Shown: in pieces, positions 10,601 to 21,210 of the stretch
Position numbering within the stretch: the stretch's first letter is position 1
Layout: every line of letters starts with the position of its first letter
From: Heterotrichella gracilis
Lineage: Eukaryota > Sar > Xanthophyceae > Tribonematales > Xanthonemataceae
DNA length: 32,667 bases
Assembly: GCA_032358255.1 (NCBI GenBank)
Contig: JAULBX010027939.1
Coordinates: 1 to 32,667, forward strand
Direction of reading: 5' to 3'
Translations under genes and position numbers: made by a program
The notes under the pieces: generated by a model
Told to the model about the DNA's origin: nothing
Databases searched by the model: none
The model's input: the letters and a program-made list of their open reading frames with translations, nothing else

Positions 10601-13600
10601 TGACGATTTGGTGGAGCGCCATTGCAGATGCATGCGCTGGATGTGGGTGCATGCACTTCCACTGAGCAGTGTGTTGGATGGCCCATTAAATGCATGTTGG
10701 ATGGCCCGTTGAATGCATGTTGAATGCACCACATACAGACATTGTGCCGACGCTGAGTCACAGGGGTGAGGCGGTAGGATGCACAAGTGTGCAGCGCCAT
10801 TGCTGGTGCAGGCTCTGGCGGTAGGTGCATTCCCTGCCACTGGCTTGCGCCTGGTACATGGGGGTGAGTGCGTTGATTGCGCGTGCAGGGTCAGAAGCGC
10901 AACTTCCCTTGCAGCGCGAGGGCTGGGGGCCTCATGGATGTGCACACCGCCAGCCACCACCTCATGCAGTGTGAAGGGGAGGGGCCGCTCAGCCACGCAG
11001 AGGCACTGGCCCGCATCCATGCAGCCGTGGAGAAAGCACAGGTGTATGCTGAAGCAAAATTAGCAAGCGAGCACGCAGCAGATGACGCTGCGCCGGCGCC
11101 TGCTGGCGGTGCGGTGGATGTCTTTAGGTTAGAGGAGGAGGACCAGGAGAGTGAAGAGGAGGAGGAGGGGGTGAGCGGTGGTGGGCAGGCGGGGTCGGGC
11201 GCACAGGCAAGGGGTGGAGCACAGCCAGCGCACACTGGGGAGGGCGCCGGGCAGGGGTATGTGCCGCACTCACCTGCGGCCATGGAGGTCATTGACCACC
11301 TCAGGGAGAGGAGCAGCCGCCGCACAGGAGGCCAACCCAACAGGAGCACTGGCCTGAGGTGAATAAACAAATTTATTGAACATAAAAGAATTGATAATAA
11401 GTACATGAATAACTGAATGAATAAATGGCTACCCTCCTCATTTTAAGGTTGAGCATAGAACTGAGGTGCAACGAAAATGCAGTGAGTAGGGTGCGCTGGG
11501 CACACGGAGGGGGTGCATTGTTGCGTGTGCTACACCCTGCGAGTGGCAAACATTGGTGGAGGTCATGCGCTGGCTGTCATGTGATGAGGATGCCTGCTGC
11601 AGCCTCTGGGTCTTTGCATTGCCAGAGCAGCTAACTCTGTTGCCATGGCTGTGCAAGCCTGCGCCTCTAATTACCCACCCATAGCAGTGGTTATAGATGC
11701 TGCTGGCCATGGCTTAGGCACATGCATGCAGAAATGCTCGTCCTTGGCTAATGAGCGCTTGACGTTCTGCAGGTGGGTGAAGACAAGAAACGCCAAAAGC
11801 GGGTTCTATGTGGAGATGACTCGGCCAAAGCTACAGATGCGCATAACCATGGCATTCCCAACGCCGGTGGAGGCATGTGTGGCAGTCGACACGCTCCTCT
11901 GCAGGTTGGAGCCCAAGGTTCGTACTCTTAACCAGCGCCTGCCACACCCTTCGTGTGCTTAGCCAGGCTCCCATCACACCATTGGGTAAATTAGCATCCC
12001 AGGCATTGACCAGCAGGTGCAATACCTAGAAACGCTGCTAGTCCCAGCGTTGTGTTAACAAGGTCTGTATCTCTGTGGTAATTGCCTCATGTTGTTGAGG
12101 GTTGAGACCATCATATACCCACATCTAGGCATATCTAATGCCCCACGTGACTTGTTGATCAGGGTTAACCCAGCCTGCCTCAAATGAGTGTGTTTGCTGC
12201 TTGGGACTGGCACAGAAAACCCTATTGCAACCCTGGCCCATTTCATTTTGCAGGCCTCCGCTCTCTATTTTGATGATGGTCACCAAGGCATCGACACAGT
12301 GGCAGCAGCAAGGGCACTGCAGCGCTTCCTGCTCCCTGCCGTCATCACCGATGATGCTGCACAGTTGCGCATCATGCAGGCCATTGGCATGGCCCAGGAC
12401 AGGATCAGCGGGGGTGGCACTGGCGGCACTGGCGGCCGGGAGGGGCGGGTGGGCCCACGCAGGCTGAAGGAGAATTTAGAGCTTGTTCTGGAGCAGCAGG
12501 TGGGGCTGTCGCGCCCACAGCAGGGCTTGACAAGTGGGCTACTGGGGGCTGCCAGTACACAGCCAGTGGAGCTTCAGGCAGGGGAGGATGCAGACTCGAG
12601 CGAGGCAGGGGAGGATCTGGCGGATGTTCCGCTCTGCCGGCGCGTGCGCACCTCATCCAGGCGCCCCAGCATCGCCGCACCGCAGGCAGCTGCCGTTGGT
12701 GGCGAAAGTGGCTCTGCTCTTCAGCACATGCGCACCTCGCCCAGGCCCCCAAAACGCACTGCATCGCATCCGCCTGCCACTGGTGTCGTTGCCCTCCAGC
12801 TGGCGCTGCCTCCACCCGCCCAAGACCCCCAGCCAGCAGCCAGCAACCTCTCCACCAAGCATGTGAAGCGTGCCCCCACCCTGCCTTCTCTGGACAACAT
12901 GGCACTGGGGACAGCCTCCACGAGCTTGCGCCACCTGGCGCCACCAGAAGGGCCACAGCAGCGCGCAGGGGATGGGGGTGCCGAGCAGGCAAACCCCACC
13001 CATTACCTCATCCCCAAGCTCCAGCAAGTGCCGTCCACCTGCCATGCACCGCTGCCACCCTCTGCAGCCAACCAGGACACTGGCAGCCCTGCCAGCAGCG
13101 ATGCAGCCACCACTGTGGGCCATGTGCCTGCCTTCCCGCCCCCCAGTGCTGCCATTGCCCAGCCTGCCAGCATGCACACGGCACCGGTGTGCCCAGGCAG
13201 CGCCCCAGGTTGTAGGGATGATGCCCGGCCAAGCCTGGAGGTTGATGTGGTGGGTGGGATCGGCGGGGCGCTTCCTGGCGCCTCTCATCTTTTGGCGGAG
13301 GCACAGCACCCAGGGTCACATCAGCGCATGGAGCCACATGGCGCGCTGGCAGGTCCTGCTGCGGAGCGACATGGCGCCCTGGCAGCTCCTACTGCGCAGC
13401 CACGTGGCGCGCAGGCAGGTGCTGCTGCGCTGCCACCGCAGCTGCCGCCTTCCCCGCTGGGGCCCCACTGTGCAGGGGCATTGCCTTCTCATACAGGCAC
13501 TGGGTGGAGGCTGACGGCTGCGCAGCAGGGTGATGGGCAGTTGATGGTTGCGGAAACTGAGGCTGTCCTGCGGGGTCTGTACCTATCCCAGGGACAGGTG

Positions 13601-16600
13601 CAGGATCTGCTGGTGGCGGAGAGGTGGCTCCAGCGTGAGTGACCATTTGTACTATCCATTGCACTATTTCTGTGTGCTGTCATCTTCTTCTTATTATCTC
13701 ATTTCAATGTGCCTGTGCAAATTTGTCATCATCTGAAGATCATCAGATAAAGCATGTGCCTGTCACTGTGACTGCAATTTGACGGTGGCTTTTATGAGCG
13801 CGTTGTCAATCTGTCTAAATTCCCTGGTCCCGGTTTGTTGCTTTTTACATGCTCTGTTGCCATACAGGTGTCAAGCACACGGTGGCATCTCATGTGCCTG
13901 GTGACTACCTGCTGTCGCTTGTGTGCGGCGCTGTGGTTGAGGTGGTGATGCCAGGTGGCGGCCCCCGCCTGCTCAAGGTCAAGGGGGTGGTGTTTGGAGA
14001 GGGAACGGGATTGCAGGGGGTGAAACTGGAACTGGAGGTGAGGCGGGCAGAAGGATAGTTGGTTGCATTCAAGTCTTGTGATCAGATGCCCAGCCATGAA
14101 CAAATCTTGTCCATGGTGAGTAAAGTGTAGATCATTAGAGTTGCGTTCATTTTGCGCTATACATGTCTTCACCAAAACCGGCACAGGTCAACGTCCCTGT
14201 AATCATGGCACTCGAGAGCTGGCTGCTGTTCACTTGCGGTAGCATAAGCGCTGGCTAAACTGACACTGTTATGCATATTTCCTGTCCAGGGAGGCCACCG
14301 TGTGTCCCTGTGCCACCTGTCAGATGCTGATGCGCCCCACCAGTCAGCGCTGTGCGAGCGGCAGCACAAAGGGGGGAGTGCAGAGAGGATCACACTGGGG
14401 GAGGCAACATATGGCCTAGCCAGGCGACTGGTGCGTTGTGTGGACTCAGTGCCAAATATGTTGTACCTCGTGTGCGCTCCTCCATCCAATGGCTGGTACT
14501 CATGAGAGCTGGTACTCATGGCACCTTCATATGCCTATATATATCAAAATTCATACCTTGTGGCATAAGCACTGACAACTAGTCATTTCCATTTCGCCAT
14601 TGATAGACGTCTGATATAGCACATTTGGTCCCTGTCTTTGCGCCCTGACACAAAAACACACAAATATTGGTGGCATGCCTCCTCGGTGGTACTGACTTCA
14701 AAAAAACCCGGCAGGCGCTGGCAGACGCCCTGCCTCCCGCCACCGTCAGGGGGGACACGTCACTGTCAGCTCGAACTTTGGAGGTGATGCGGGCCGGAGG
14801 GCAGCAGCATGACGCCCTGCTTGCAGTGCTAGTGGACCCACTCCAAGATGTGGTGCAGCGGGCATATGCCACCTTCAAGGGGCATCTGGAGCTGATGCGC
14901 GGCAGCCAGGTGGGTTATCAGGGCACTACACATTGTCAGACGCTGGTGGTGACGGCACTGCAGGATCAGTCTCAGGACCAGCAGTGATGGAGCAGAGTCA
15001 GGATCATTATACCTGAGTCCATTTGTACCTCCCTACTTACATGCGTTCCACCATATAGCCAGATCAGCAGAACTCGCCATCAGAGTATCGTGCCAGAGTA
15101 ATTCCATATCAACTGTATCACTGAAACGTGTATATTTGTTAATTATACAAATAGCATCTCCTGTGCCATTCTATATATGCAATAGACACCTACATCTACA
15201 CGCTAGAATGTTCAAGCACTGCTTTGAATAGAGACCCTCGCATTCTGCCTGTTCCTGCGCTGTTTGGGGTTCAGATTTTAGGGTTAAGATCCATATTAGG
15301 CAGTCAACTTGCCTCCGATTTCCAGTGAACCTGACCGCACTGTGTGTGCCTGCAGCCAAGGGACACGCCACGCGCCAGAGACAGCCCGCAGCGCGAGCAG
15401 CCCAGGGATGACAGGCGCAATGCTGGGGATGGCAGGGAAGGTGTCAGGCAGGATGGACGCAAGCCCGGCTTGGACTGCAAAGTGCCCTGCCCAGGGGAGT
15501 ACAAGAGGGGCGTGGACCGTAGGCTTCCCCCAGCAGGGGGGCGCAAGCGGTCAAGGTCGCGCGGACGGCACAGCAACAGCAGGGACAGGGGGAGGAGGGC
15601 CCGATCCCGCTCAAGGGACAGGGATAGCAGGAGGGGGCGCTCGCGCTCGCGAGATTTGGAATGGAGTAGGACACACTCAGATGGCAGGAGACACAGCTGC
15701 AAGGGGGGAGGGCGTACATCAGTCTCAAGGGAGGGTGAGCAGGGCAGGGAGCCGCAGCGCAAGCGTGACCGTGAGCGCCATGTCAGCGCTGAGCGGGGCC
15801 GGGATTTGTCACCCAAGGGGGGTGATCAGAGCAACAGGGGAGGGGAGGGGAGGGACAGGGAGGGCAAGCACAGGAAGCAGGGGAGCAGCTGGGATGTTGG
15901 GAAACAAAGATGGGATGTGCGCAGCAGCAGGATTACCCCCGAGACGCCAGGGTATCCACTGTGCCCATTGCCGCCACCCCCAGCCTTCTCTGCACAGGCA
16001 GCACAGGTGGGTTGGATGGGCTGAGGCATTGGCAATGCACCACAGCCGAGGGCTGAGCCACACATGTGGGAATTGGGTGGAGCCGTGTACATCAGCAGAT
16101 TAATTTCAAGTTGCTGACGATATGATTTGTTCCTGCTATGCATGCTTTGCGTTTGAGGTGTGCCCACGGCCTACCCCCAGCACTACTACTATGACACCTA
16201 TGGCCAAGGTAATTTGATTTGAAAGCAGAGCAAAATTATAGTGATGAGTATCAGTCGCCGCAGCAGTGGGAATTAAAAACTTCAGTAAGGGCTTAATCAA
16301 CGATGTGCGTCCGTTCCCGGCCGCAGTAGACAATTGATTAGTTTAATATTTTTATATATCAGTAATTTAAATTCAAATCCAAAGTCCATCCTTGTCATCA
16401 CATGCTTCACACATGTGCACTGACATCTGCTTTGACATTGCATGTCGCACCAGTCATGGGGATGCGGCACACCATCCAAAGCAATGGCAATGTCTGTAAC
16501 CTGCATCATGTGCTGGTTCTGCAGCGGTGGCCTACCCGCTTCAGGACGCCTATGGCTACGCCTACCAGCAACAGCAGCAGCATGCAGCGTACTACGGTGA

Positions 16601-18117
16601 ACAGTATGGTGCGCAGCAGTATGCAGCGCACTATGGTGAACAGTATGGTGCGTACGCCGCCTGTGCGCCCCTGCCGGTGCCGCCCACAGAGGGAGCGCAC
16701 TGCGTGATCACTGAAGTGGAGGAGGAGAGGGTGCCTAGCACAGTTGGCCAAGAGCAGGCGCCACATGGTGCGGATGCGGGTAGCAGGGTCACGCAAGAGG
16801 GGTGTGGATGCGTGTGGGGTTGCCACATAGAGGGTTGTGGTTGGCATAGCCAGTCTGTGGTGCTGAGCAGCTTGCCCTGTATGCATGCTGAGGGATGGCG
16901 AGGATAGCATGTTTGACAAGGCCAGACCAGTGTCTTTTGCAGGCATGGCAATGATGTGTCTCGCGAATTGGCCTCTTACAGTGATTTGTGTGTGCGCAGG
17001 TGGCTACGGGATGGCGTGTGGCTGGCAAACCATGCCGTCTGCCCCAGCAGCCTCCTTCATGCCTCCCCCAGCCCCTCCTCCTGGAACATCACCCGATCAC
17101 CCGGCACACGCAGCTGCAGAGCCAGCGGAGCAGCCCTTGCCGCCCACAGCACTGCCCCACGCCCCATCAACATCAGCACTACAGCTAGAGGGCCCTGTGG
17201 AGCCCATCCATGGCACTGCCATGCTGCCCGTGGTCCGCCCTGCAGCTCCTGCCACAGCCACTACAAGTTCTAAGGAAGGGGCTACCCTTGCTGGCAATGC
17301 AGCCACCCAGCATGCGCATGGCGGCGCAGACCATGTCAGATTTGTGAGCCAGCCCCCAGCTCCTGGCAATGCTGATCCCACGCCACCAGCTCTAAGCGCT
17401 CGCAGGACCAGCCAGCCAGTGTCGCAAGACCAGGGTGGTGGCCCAAACCCTAGCGAAGGTATGCCAGTGCACCCTGACCAACCTGGGCAGCTGGTGTGGC
17501 TGGGGGACATCACCCTCCACCCCTCGCCAGCGGTGGTGCCATGCGCCATGCGGTGCTGGGGACGACAGGACGGGGTGGTCCGCCTGCCACCACACCTCAA
17601 GATCTCGTTACATTCCCTTGAAGACGATTTGCCCCTTGATGAGCTGTCAGTGTGCTGGGCAGGGTGTTTGTTAATAGTGGAGCGCACCCATCCCACTGTC
17701 ACTGCCTGGCTTACACAAAGAGCCAGCCAGCTGTCTGCCAGTTGCAAGGTGGCGGTGGTGGGGGCCCTGGAGGGTCCGTCCCGCCTGCTGCTGTTCCACC
17801 CTGACAGGGGTCTGGCGAGAGGTGTCAAAGCTTGGCTGCCTGAGGTAGGCTGGTAGCAATTGAAAGCGCTTGCTGAAATGCTGCATGTACCACTTTGCAT
17901 CACCATATATATTTTGGCTTTATATGCAATTTGAAGTGCTTTGATGCTCCCAGAAATTTCCTGTGCAACATGCAATACCCTAACCCACCTCCTGCACTCG
18001 CAGAGTCAGCGCGTCAGCCTGGAGTCGGCACTGGCAGGTGCAAAGCATGCCCTCCTGGCCATACAGGTGTATGATGTACCCCCTGGCTCCACAAGCATAG
18101 ATGATGTCCCGGCATGA
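6961..18117 (+). CDS. Large modular AP2-like / RS / SPOC-like protein, copy 1
   Basis: Eighteen exons, about 1,840 codons visible: 6961-7099, 7476-7689, 7997-8228, 8785-8920, 9240-9429, 9768-9939, 10288-10444, 10889-11358, 11773-11917, 12254-13634, 13868-14037, 14290-14430, 14715-14909, 15356-16006, 16158-16208, 16525-16647, 17000-17844, 18004-18117 (TGA). Phases agree at every junction except 16006/16158, where the Tyr-rich frame needs one leftover base; a weak donor at 16010/16011 would restore it. The order is four AP2-like units with acidic linkers, a disordered region, a possible Plus-3-like fold, RS, Tyr/Gln-rich and SPOC-like. The composition suggests a nuclear protein linking DNA binding to RNA polymerase II or RNA processing; this is inference. 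It could be two neighbouring genes, but no stop, poly(A) signal plus start was found between the AP2 and RS parts. Confidence 0.65.
7997..8228 (+). CDS. Acidic linker exon 1
   Basis: The exon follows the TGTACAG acceptor in phase 1 and encodes about 76 residues dominated by Asp, Glu, Ser and Gly: GDDSPSYGSSSESDSG, then GSDEEGGSDQGEEDSGGEEG and a repeat of GGSDQGEE. It is certainly disordered and resembles an acidic activation or histone/basic-partner-binding region. The donor at 8228/8229 (GTGTTA) is chosen for phase 2; a better-looking GTGGGT four bases earlier would break the next AP2-like frame. Confidence 0.6.
8785..9429 (+). CDS. AP2-like unit 2 (two exons)
   Basis: Exons 8785-8920 and 9240-9429 join in phase 0. 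The first reads YVYQGQPKGFITQRCHWRQG and MHTAAEAAVAADWLAHLLP; the second opens GKKLNFPTAEGGVHAGNAAQ and continues with EVEQGGGSLEPDDALERVV. It shows the best AP2-type ending (AEAAVAADWL then KLNFP) in the window. It is a close paralogue of unit 1, with the same intron position between the helix and the NFP strand. Confidence 0.6.
9768..9939 (+). CDS. Acidic linker exon 2
   Basis: The exon enters in phase 1 after TGCGCAG and leaves in phase 2 at TACCA/GTGAGT. It encodes KQPEPSSGEESDEPEGEATP, then a Gly/Ala stretch and GKGQQQQFKY. Its place and phases match linker 1, and the exon at 24691-24901 in copy 2 ends in the same way (THQY). Confidence 0.65.
10288..11358 (+). CDS. AP2-like unit 3 with long acidic tail (two exons)
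   Basis: Exons 10288-10444 and 10889-11358 join in phase 0. The first reads PYWSSLPRKNGRKGSWCLAG and FATCVEAAVAFDVLVVRLGR; the second opens GQKRNFPCSARA. The pattern is G.W.LAGFAT..EAAVAFD....LG then NFP, again AP2-like with the strand Trp retained. The second exon runs on through a helical stretch (EALARIHAAVEKAQVYAEAK) into FRLEEEDQESEEEEEG and a Gly-rich tail. It leaves in phase 2 at CTGAG/GTGAAT. Confidence 0.6.
11773..13634 (+). CDS. Degenerate AP2-like unit 4 and long disordered region
   Basis: Exon 11773-11917 reads WVKTRNAKSGFYVEMTRPKL and FPTPVEACVAVDTLLCRLEP, a fourth AP2-like half. It joins 12254-13634 in phase 0 through a GTTCGT donor. The second exon lacks the NFP motif but keeps the following helix (DTVAAARALQRFLLP). 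About 400 residues of Pro, Ala, Ser and Gln-rich sequence follow, holding GEDLADVPLCRR and HYLIPKLQQVPS, both conserved in copy 2, and three 33-base tandem repeats at 13337-13435 (HGALAGPAAER type). It ends at CAGC/GTGAGT in phase 1. Confidence 0.55.
13868..14909 (+). CDS. Possible Plus-3-like domain (three exons)
   Basis: Exons 13868-14037, 14290-14430 and 14715-14909 join in phase 0 throughout; the last acceptor is CCGGCAG. The sequence PGDYLLSLVCGAVVEVVMPG, LLKVKGVVFGEGTG, VKLELEGGHRVSLCHLSDAD recalls the barrel of Plus-3 domains (G..V.V......Y....I.GV....Y.L.L..G...V...S). In RTF1 that domain binds phosphorylated SPT5. A helical C-terminal part follows (VLVDPLQDVVQRAYATFKGH). This block is absent from copy 2. 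The domain name is a weak inference; an uncharacterised fold is equally possible. Confidence 0.4.
15036..15070 (-). repeat. Short 3'-end fragment of the LINE family at 20682
   Basis: About 29 of 34 bases (TTACATGCGTTCC...ATAGCCAGATCAGCAG) match the 3' terminal sequence of the LINE at 20682-21210, in the same orientation. The preceding CTTAC word may be the remnant of a tandem tail. It lies in the intron before the RS exon. Confidence 0.5.
15356..16006 (+). CDS. RS-domain exon of the large gene
   Basis: The exon enters in phase 0 after TGCCTGCAG and runs 217 codons to CAG/GTGGGT. It is dense in RS, RD, SR and RG dipeptides (KRSRSRGRHSNSRDRGRRAR, RGRSRSRDL), as in SR proteins and U2AF-type splicing factors, and would be phosphorylatable and nuclear-speckle targeting. 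The end turns to Pro-rich sequence (CPLPPPPAF). Paralogous exons lie at 358, within 27106-27630 and at 30536. Confidence 0.7.
16158..16647 (+). CDS. Tyr/Gln-rich low-complexity exons
   Basis: Exons 16158-16208 and 16525-16647 encode VPTAYPQHYYYDTYGQ and AYPLQDAYGYAYQQQQQHAA followed by YYGEQYGAQQYAAHYGEQYG. They join in phase 1. The second contains a 39-base tandem duplication (16584-16622 and 16623-16661, the latter running past the donor). Such Tyr/Gln/Gly composition is typical of prion-like regions that condense with RNA-binding proteins. Two donors are possible, GTGCGC near 16609 and GTGCGT at 16648. Confidence 0.55.
17000..18117 (+). CDS. Pro-rich region and SPOC-like C-terminal domain, copy 1
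   Basis: Exon 17000-17844 enters in phase 1 and joins 18004-18117 in phase 0; TGA is at 18115. After a Pro/Ala-rich stretch comes a conserved block: NPSEGMPVHPDQPG, VWLGDITLHPSPAVVPCAMR, RLPPHLKIS, then SRLLLFHPDRG, GVKAWLPE and AKHALLAIQVYD. The order W.G.I then LP..L.I followed by a hydrophobic ending resembles SPOC domains of SPEN, FPA and PHF3-type proteins, which bind phosphorylated RNA polymerase II tail or co-repressors. The basic phospho-serine pocket cannot be judged by eye. Copy 2 has an intact paralogue. Confidence 0.55.
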
Positions 18118-18962
18118 AGTTCCATGAGGACTTACTGCAACCACTTTGGTTTTACCGAATTTACTTACTTGGTTCAGCACTACTGCATGTATTAGTTAGT
18201 GAGTGTGCTTAGCTCCTTGAGGGACCAACTAGTCTCATTTTTTCCAGCTACAGGATGCCTTGGTTTACTTTCTTTTCTGTGCCATGTACATGATTGTTAC
18301 AATTAATTCAGTAGGAGGGACACTATGTGACAGGTTTTCAGTTTGTATAGGGTTCTGGATCGATCTCTGATTTCCAGCAGCGGGAAAACTGCGTGTTAGT
18401 GGTACCGTGTCAGTTGTGAAATGCATGGATATCAAGCACTATTTATTGTGTGCAACGCACTTCCTCTGGATCAGATTCTGTTGTGTGTTTCCTGCTTTGT
18501 AGGGTACCGTCTGGGAGTCTAGGATTCACAGGCTTCATAATTAAAATGTGATTGACCCCTGAGGCCATAGGTTGACTTACATTGGTTTGTGGATGGTTTA
18601 CACGATGCAATCCACTGTTGGTGAACACATAATAATATTGTTGTTGGTGAACACACAATTCTGTAACAGTTATTGAACACACTTGATTAACACTGTTGAT
18701 GGACACAAAATGTATATGCATGCATGCATTATTTACACGAGTCTTATTGAGTGACAGTGTCACTGAAGAAGGCGATCTATGTCATGCATTACTGTGAGTG
18801 CAATGTATGTGTCATATTCTTCGAAACCTTTTGTGATTAAATTTGGCTTGACGCAGATGCATGCATTCTCTCACACCATGCCGCCAAATCCGGACCAACC
18901 AAGGCTAGCTTCGGATAGCGATCTACCAGCATTCAAGGGCGGTGTGCCCGATGGAGGGCTGT
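18118..18962. other. 3' flank of copy 1, no gene seen
   Basis: No supported coding frame. AT-richer sequence with imperfect repeats of GTTGGTGAACACA between about 18615 and 18715 and a TGCATGCATGCAT run near 18718. It probably holds the convergent 3' untranslated regions of copy 1 and of the minus-strand coiled-coil gene. Confidence 0.5.
18662..18666 (+). terminator. TGTAA poly(A)-type signal after copy 1
   Basis: TGTAA, the usual green-algal polyadenylation word, lies about 545 bases after the TGA at 18117. A 3' untranslated region of that size is normal in green algae. The word is short and could be chance. Confidence 0.25.
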
Positions 18963-20666
18963 CTATGCATAGAATGGTGAATATGCCTCTCCGTCTCCCA
19001 CCCTCTCGCCCCACTCTGCCTCCTGCTGGACCGCCTCCAGCTCCTTGCGCAGCGGCTCTTGCTGCGCTGCTTCTCGCTTGCGTTGGGCTTCCCTAGCATC
19101 AGCAGCGTGGCGCTCTGGGGCGGTGCGATTCCAATTGTACTGGTTGGTGGTTGGGGGATGCGCCGCCTGGAGATTTTAGGACGCGCAGATTTTGGCTAGA
19201 CTGCAGGTGAATATAGGTATGTGTGCCTCTCTTTACGTTAGTTTGATGTGATTGATACCGCAAAATTAACAAGAAGAAGAAAGAAACAAAACGCCCTCAG
19301 TGAACACACGGCGGCACACCAGCAATGTTGAAGATCACGAACAGGCCAGGGAACAAGCATATACTCTGATACCCATTGTTTTGTGTGTTTTTGCGTCAGG
19401 GCACAAAGCCAGGTACCAAATTTGGTACATCAGACGTGTGAGGTAAAATGGCTGGCTATACCCATTGAGGACCAGATCCCACTAAATAATCTGGTATAAA
19501 TACGGTAAGTGATAGATAGAACCTAAACATTTACAGGAAAAGGGTAAACGAAGGGTGAATTTGCAATGTACAAATGGGAGGAGTACCTATGCGTTCCTTA
19601 CCCCTCCAGATACGCCACCTGCTGCTCCTTCTCCCTGATTTTGGTCTCGAACATCTCCACCACCTGCCCACATGTCTTTGCGCGCAGTATGGCGTCAGTA
19701 TAGCGGCGCTGTGCCGTTTGCGCTTGCATCAGAGGTGGCGCTATCTCGTTCACCTGTGGTGGTGGTGGGTGCTGTGTGGGGATTGGGGGTTCATGAGCGT
19801 ATGCAATGTGAATGCGGCAATGTTCAACAAAGGTGTTGTTGTGCAACGATGCATGAAAAGTGCAGAGTGGCCAAATGTCAACCTCCAGGACAGCAGGTAT
19901 ATCCTAATATGTGAATGGGTGTGCATGAAGAGATGCGGGTATCAAAGGATAAGCAATGACATTGTACCTTATTTATATCATGTTGCCATTGTATGTTGAC
20001 CTCCCACCTCGGCAAGCCCTGTGCCGGATACAACATCAACCACCCACCTTGATGTGCTTCCCTTCCAGCTCCACCTCTCGATTGCGGGCTGTGCCGTCTA
20101 GAGCCTCTTGGACGCGCAGGTCCACGGCTAGACTGCAGGGGAATTTGTGTGCCTTTATTACTTTACTGCAAAATCAATAGCATAAGCCTTTGATACCCAT
20201 GGAGACCAGGTCGCACAAAGTATCCGGCTGTGTCCATAATGTTGCAGATAAACATGAACATATAGAGGGAAAAGGTGGACAGAGGGGGGATTTGTGTACT
20301 ATACATGGGAGAAGTACCTATGCATTCCTTACCCCTCAAGATCCGCCACCTGCTGCTCCTTCTCCCTGATTTGGGCCTCAAACATCTCCACCACATCCTC
20401 ACGTGCCTCTGCAAGCTGCATTGCATCAGTATGGCGCCGCTGTGCACTTGCCTCTGCATCAGAAGAGCCCCTAACTCGCTCTCCTGTGGTGGTGGGTGGG
20501 GCTATGTGGGTGGGGTATTGAATTGCATGGCCGTATGCAACGCGCGTAGGGGCAGCACTCTCTGAAGTGCAACGACGCATGCGAATTGCAGAGTGGCCAA
20601 ACGTCAACCTCCAGGACAGCAAACGCCTTCTGCCGCTTACATGCGCATTTAAAGACATGCCCTCTG

Positions 20667-20681
20667 GGCACATGGGCACAT
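20667..20681. repeat. Target-site duplication of the LINE, left copy
   Basis: GGCACATGGGCACAT, identical in all 15 bases to 21211-21225. It directly abuts the tandem tail of the element. Confidence 0.9.
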
Positions 20682-21210
20682 TAGTTAGTTAGTTAGTTAC
20701 ATGCATTCCAGCAGAATAGCCAGATTAGCAGTCAGTCTTGCACATGCGGCGCCATGCAGCTCTTTCCTGGCACTGTTTGAACCATCGATTGATCCCACGC
20801 GACTTGAGGTCCTGCTGGAGTAGGTCAGCCCACGTGGCCCTAGGCTTACCTACCCCCTTTGCCCCATCTACCCTACCAAACACCATACATTTAGGAAGCC
20901 GATCGTCTGATAAACGTCCTAAATGTCCCAACCAGCTTAGCCTAATGTCCCTGAGTTTGTCACTTATGCTTTGTTGCCCACACTTGCTAAGGAGAACGGA
21001 GATAGGGGTGTGCACCAACCTTGAAACCCCACACAGAGCCCTTAAAACAGTTATTTTGAAAAACCTCTAATCTAGTAAGTTGAGGCTGCCTAATAGCCCA
21101 GCTGTCAGCCCCATATAAAAGGGTTGTCAGCACCACTGCACTAAAAACCGGGCATTTTGTGCGCAGACTAATGCGCCTGTTATGCTACAAAACACCTCTG
21201 AGCGACGCAA
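20682..21210 (-). mobile_element. 5'-truncated LINE (non-LTR retrotransposon) insertion
   Basis: On the minus strand the element encodes the C-terminal part of a LINE reverse-transcriptase polyprotein: LLYGADSWAIRQPQLTRLEV, then (after a 1-base frameshift near 21050) VHTPISVLLSKCGQQS, RLSWLGHLGRLSDDRLPK, TWADLLQQDL and QERAAWRRM. The WLGH..R..DDRLP signature is typical of that region. The 3' end carries an ACTA-type tandem tail (20682-20699). A perfect 15-base target-site duplication, GGCACATGGGCACAT, flanks it at 20667-20681 and 21211-21225. The polymerase core is missing, so the copy is dead. Confidence 0.9.

Noticed and set aside
12405..13337. Long minus-strand frames over the disordered exon
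   Set aside because: They mirror the GC-rich plus-strand exon, lack splice context, and the plus frame is conserved in copy 2.
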